A stretch of 9,128 nt of DNA, taken from NCBI GenBank assembly GCA_007127395.1, contig SKZL01000067.1, positions 1 to 9,128 of the forward strand, written 5' to 3'. How positions within the stretch are numbered: the first letter of the stretch is position 1; each line of letters opens with the position of its first letter. Below the pieces are notes generated by a model. That model was not told the origin of the DNA and ran no database searches. It was given only the letters and a program-made list of their open reading frames with translations. The stretch is from Balneolaceae bacterium. Its GTDB lineage: Bacteria; Bacteroidota; Rhodothermia; Balneolales; Balneolaceae. Below are positions 7,058 to 9,128 of the stretch, in pieces. Made by a program: the position numbers and the translations under genes.

Positions 7058-7085
7058 AATATAATGAAGAATCGTGCTTAAGCAA
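7058..7085 (-). promoter_or_regulatory. Candidate promoter of nnr
   Basis: On the minus strand TTGCTT (7080-7085) and TATATT (7058-7063) are 16 bp apart, about 25 bp before the nnr start. The -10 region reads TATATTTC, one base off the Bacteroidota TAnnTTTG box. The perfect palindrome TGCTTAAGCA (7075-7084) overlaps the upstream element. Confidence 0.4.
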
Positions 7086-7093
7086 GAGTATTT

Positions 7094-7139
7094 GGTGCAG
7101 GGTACAGATGGTTCAAGGTTCAGGGTGCAAAGGGTGCAG
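7094..7139. repeat. Degenerate tandem heptad repeat GGTKCAR
   Basis: Six near-consecutive 7-mers are read directly: GGTGCAG (7094), GGTACAG (7101), GGTTCAA (7110), GGTTCAG (7117), GGTGCAA (7124) and GGTGCAG (7133), with gaps of 0-2 bases. Two further units, GGTTCAA and GGTCCAA, follow at 7182-7195. The array lies in the nnr-proS gap. Short open frames across it are artefacts of the repeat. A similar GGTTCAG-GGGATTCAG-GGTTCAAG stretch occurs at 639-661. Confidence 0.75.
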
Positions 7140-7142
7140 GCT

Positions 7143-7235
7143 GGAGCTCAGCGACAGTCCCGATCCTTCGGGAGTGCAAAGGGTTCAAGGTCCAAGCCGG
7201 AGTGCAGCAATGGTCCCGATCCTTCGGGGGTGCAA
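7143..7235. repeat. Duplicated 37-bp unit with CCCGA/TCGGG hairpin
   Basis: Copies at 7143-7179 and 7199-7235 match at 31 of 37 bases with a 56-bp period. Each contains a compact hairpin, CCCGA-TCCT-TCGGG (7159-7172 and 7215-7228), followed by GTGCAA. The hairpins lie downstream of proS on the minus strand but have no T-run, so they look like repeated intergenic elements more than standard terminators; they could still protect the proS mRNA end. Confidence 0.7.
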
Positions 7236-7274
7236 GGATTTCATGGTACAACATGGCTCAATGTTTGTGTTGGA

Positions 7275-8741
7275 TCAGTAGGATCTGGCGAAGAGTACTT
7301 TTTGATCCGATTTGTTGCCGGTAACCATACAGTTGCCAGGTGTTTTGTCACCATTTAACGGTATACAGCGGATAGTTGCTTTTGTTTCTTCTTTGATCCG
7401 TGCTTCGGTCTCTTCGGTGCCGTCCCAGTGGGCGTAAATAAATCCACCCTCTTCGATGCTTTTCTTAAACTCCTCGTAGGTATCCACGTGACGTGTTCGC
7501 TCTTCCCGACTCTTTTTGGCAGCTTCGAAAAGGTCGCTCTGTATGGTTATCAGTAGATTTTTAATCACATCGGCTGAGCCGTCCATGGAAATCAGCTGTT
7601 TCTCCAGGGTGTCGCGCCGTGCAACTTCCAGTTTGTTGTTCTGCACATCGCGCGGACCGATCGCTATTCTAATGGGTACACCTTGCGCTTCATGCTCTGC
7701 AAACTTCCATCCCGGCTTGAAATTATCGCGATTGTCCAGTTTAACCGAAACCCCACCTGCTTTCAGCTCTTTGATCAGCGGTTCGGCGTACTCCAGAACG
7801 GCACTTCTCTCCTCGTCAGACCTGTAAATAGGAACAATCACGGCTTGAACCGGTGCCAGTTTGGGCGGCAGTACGAGGCCGTTATCATCGGAGTGGGTCA
7901 TGATAAGTCCGCCTACCAGCCGCGTGGAAACGCCCCAGCTTGTGGCCCAGACATATTTATGTTCACCGTCCTGATCCTGAAATTTAACATCAAACGCTTT
8001 GGCGAAATTTTGTCCCAGGAAATGGGATGTCCCGGCCTGAAGAGCTTTACCATCCTGCATCAGCGATTCGATGCAGTAGGTGTCTACCGCACCGGCGAAC
8101 CTTTCAGAGGCTGTTTTCACACCGGTGATAACCGGCATAGCCATATACTCTTCGGCAAAGGTGCGATAGACCTCCAGCATCCGGAGGGTCTCTTCGACTG
8201 CTTCCTCTTCAGTGGCGTGGGCGGTGTGCCCCTCTTGCCACAGGAACTCCATGGTACGCAGGAAGAGGCGGGTGCGCATCTCCCAACGCACCACATTGGC
8301 CCACTGGTTGATCAGGATGGGCAGGTCTCGGTACGATTGAATCCAGCCTCTGTAGGCATCCCAGATAATTGTTTCGGAGGTGGGGCGGACGATTAGCTCT
8401 TCATCCAGCCTTGAATCCGGATCGACTTCTACACCTCCATCAACACTCTTGAGCCGGCTATGTGTGATCACGGCGCACTCTTTGGCGAATCCTTCCACAT
8501 GTTGAGCCTCTTTGGAGAGGAACGATTTCGGGATAAAGAGGGGGAAGTAAGCGTTCTCGTGTCCGGTCTCTTTGAACATTTCATCGAGAGCAGCTTTCAT
8601 ATTTTCCCAGATGGCAAAACCATTTGGGCGGATCACCATGCAGCCCCGGACAGGGGAGTGGTCGGCCAGTTTTGCCTCTTTAATAACGTCGAGATACCAT
8701 TGGGAATAGTCGTCAGATCTATTTGTAATGCGTTTTGCCAT
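7275..8741 (-). CDS. proS: Prolyl-tRNA synthetase, archaeal/eukaryotic type
   Basis: A class II aminoacyl-tRNA synthetase charging tRNA-Pro with proline in the cytosol. The 488-residue length and absence of the large insertion editing domain identify the short archaeal/eukaryote-like ProRS (ProS type 3). Seen are RPTSE (119-123), class II motif 2 ([24 protein letters not shown], 152-175), the proline-pocket TSH (238-240), motif 3 ([24 protein letters not shown], 270-293), the anticodon-binding domain (about 298-405) and the C-terminal domain (about 410-488) ending in Tyr as in relatives. In the C-terminal zinc site only one of the four usual cysteines remains: D440, T445 and T474 stand where Cys is usual, while C471 is kept. 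The start ATG lacks a Shine-Dalgarno site. A TAnnTTTG promoter box lies about 25 bp upstream, and a repeat-rich gap separates the gene from nnr. Confidence 0.97.
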   Translation of the reverse strand: MAKRITNRSDDYSQWYLDVIKEAKLADHSPVRGCMVIRPNGFAIWENMKAALDEMFKETGHENAYFPLFIPKSFLSKEAQHVEGFAKECAVITHSRLKSVDGGVEVDPDSRLDEELIVRPTSETIIWDAYRGWIQSYRDLPILINQWANVVRWEMRTRLFLRTMEFLWQEGHTAHATEEEAVEETLRMLEVYRTFAEEYMAMPVITGVKTASERFAGAVDTYCIESLMQDGKALQAGTSHFLGQNFAKAFDVKFQDQDGEHKYVWATSWGVSTRLVGGLIMTHSDDNGLVLPPKLAPVQAVIVPIYRSDEERSAVLEYAEPLIKELKAGGVSVKLDNRDNFKPGWKFAEHEAQGVPIRIAIGPRDVQNNKLEVARRDTLEKQLISMDGSADVIKNLLITIQSDLFEAAKKSREERTRHVDTYEEFKKSIEEGGFIYAHWDGTEETEARIKEETKATIRCIPLNGDKTPGNCMVTGNKSDQKVLFARSY

Positions 8742-8766
8742 CGGTTGTTAATTCATAAGTTTCATT

Positions 8767-8793
8767 CAAAAATATCCTGTTAAAATACCCCAA
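8767..8793 (-). promoter_or_regulatory. Bacteroidota-type promoter of proS
   Basis: On the minus strand TATTTTTG (8767-8774) fits the TAnnTTTG -7 box exactly, with TTG (8791-8793) 16 bp upstream. Transcription would begin about 20 bp before the proS start codon, which fits the absence of a Shine-Dalgarno site. Confidence 0.55.
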
Positions 8794-8848
8794 GTTCGGA
8801 TGAAGATAAAGCGGCAATTCATTTGTAGGCAGAACGCAAAAGGTAAAA

Positions 8849-8879
8849 GGCGTATCGTAGGGGCGTATTGCCATACGCC
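8849..8879. repeat. GGCGTAT/ATACGCC hairpin with extra direct copy
   Basis: A perfect 7-bp stem, GGCGTAT (8862-8868) and ATACGCC (8873-8879) with a 4-nt TGCC loop, is preceded by a second direct GGCGTAT (8849-8855), so two alternative hairpins are possible. It resembles the GTAGGGGCGTATTGC...ATACGCC-type intergenic repeats seen across environmental bacterial genomes. It lies in the divergent proS-tRNA gap. A loosely repeated GTAAAA/AGTAATAAG stretch (8842-8912) surrounds it. Confidence 0.6.
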
Positions 8880-8993
8880 TGATTGTGAAAAGTAAAAAGC
8901 TAGAAGTAATAAGTCGTAGTGCAGTGTAAACAATAGGTAGAAATATTGGCGGGGTGGGTGTGATTTGATTTCATCTTTTGTTTGAAAAAGTGA

Positions 8994-9001
8994 TATATTT
9001 G
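8994..9001 (+). promoter_or_regulatory. Bacteroidota -7 box before tRNA-Met
   Basis: TATATTTG matches TAnnTTTG exactly and lies 38 bp before the mature tRNA 5' end. The candidate TTTG partners upstream (8964, 8977 and 8981) are not at the ideal distance, so only the -7 element is supported. Confidence 0.5.
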
Positions 9002-9039
9002 AAGTCTGTCAAAAAAATGACATGATAAAAAGATAAAGC

Positions 9040-9113
9040 GGCGTGGTAGCTCAGCCGGTAAGAGCGTCGGATTCATAACCCGGAGGTCGAGGGTTCAAGT
9101 CCCTCCCACGCTA
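9040..9113 (+). tRNA. tRNA-Met (CAU), elongator
   Basis: A 74-nt cloverleaf. The acceptor stem GGCGTGG (9040-9046) pairs with CCACGCT (9106-9112), with G1-U72 as the only wobble, and A73 follows. The D arm is GCTC/GAGC with GG in the loop. The anticodon loop TTCATAA has CAU at 9074-9076, the variable loop is AGGTC and the T arm is GAGGG-TTCAAGT-CCCTC. The 3' CCA is not encoded. The anticodon stem TCGGA/CCCGG lacks the three GC pairs of initiator tRNA, and the G1-U72 start and the overall sequence fit elongator Met better than Ile2 (also CAU). The last stem pair is A31-C39, a mismatch where relatives have A-T. Confidence 0.95.
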
Positions 9114-9128
9114 CGTGACTATAGTCCG

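Noticed and set aside
7143..7235. Possible CRISPR array
   Set aside because: There are only two diverged copies with no uniform spacers and no cas genes in the window.
7048..7358. Two overlapping plus-strand open frames in the nnr-proS gap
   Set aside because: They are built from heptad and hairpin repeats and run into the 3' end of proS on the other strand.
7683..8396. 237-codon open frame on the plus strand, antisense to proS
   Set aside because: It lies wholly inside the strongly conserved proS, has no ribosome site and its translation resembles no family.
9040..9113. Reading the tRNA as initiator Met or as Ile2 (CAU)
   Set aside because: The anticodon stem lacks the three GC pairs of initiators, and the acceptor and anticodon stem sequence fit elongator Met better than Ile2.

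Overview
This window looks like an ordinary chromosomal housekeeping stretch from a member of the Bacteroidota/Balneolota assemblage. A Balneolaceae-like marine bacterium is my best guess, but this is inferred, not proven. Supporting signs are two matches to the TAnnTTTG promoter box typical of Bacteroidota (before proS and before the tRNA), mostly weak or absent Shine-Dalgarno sites, an archaeal/eukaryotic-type prolyl-tRNA synthetase with a degenerate zinc site, a TonB protein with acidic/poly-proline linkers, a DUF1844 protein, and a serC-DUF1015 pair. No phage, plasmid, CRISPR or complete insertion sequence is visible.

Layout. 33-632 (+) is a six-helix rhomboid protease, followed by a weak terminator. 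633-958 is a gene-free gap with a long imperfect inverted repeat that acts as, or overlaps, the terminator of serC. 959-3321 (-) holds DUF1015 then serC, a likely serine-biosynthesis unit. 3425-4232 (+) diverges from it and carries a DUF1844 protein followed by a Nudix hydrolase. A bidirectional terminator at 4261-4295 separates these from a leftward run: tonB (4330-4986), a VanZ-like membrane protein (5084-5503), the bifunctional NAD(P)HX repair enzyme Nnr (5500-7032) and prolyl-tRNA synthetase (7275-8741). The window closes with an elongator tRNA-Met(CAU) at 9040-9113 on the plus strand.

How the genes work together. serC and DUF1015 probably share a transcript and a link to O-phosphoserine metabolism. 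nnr and the VanZ gene overlap by four bases (GTGA) and are translationally coupled. proS and nnr are separated by 242 bp of repeat-rich DNA, and nnr has its own candidate promoter. The intergenic DNA is the least ordinary part: degenerate tandem heptads (GGTKCAR), a duplicated CCCGA-TCCT-TCGGG hairpin unit, a GGCGTAT/ATACGCC hairpin, and the 65-bp TGAGG...CCTCA inverted repeat. I see no convincing new multi-gene system. The points most worth following are the DUF1015-serC link, the altered motifs in Nnr, the lost zinc ligands of ProRS, the A-C mismatch in the tRNA anticodon stem, and the intergenic repeats.
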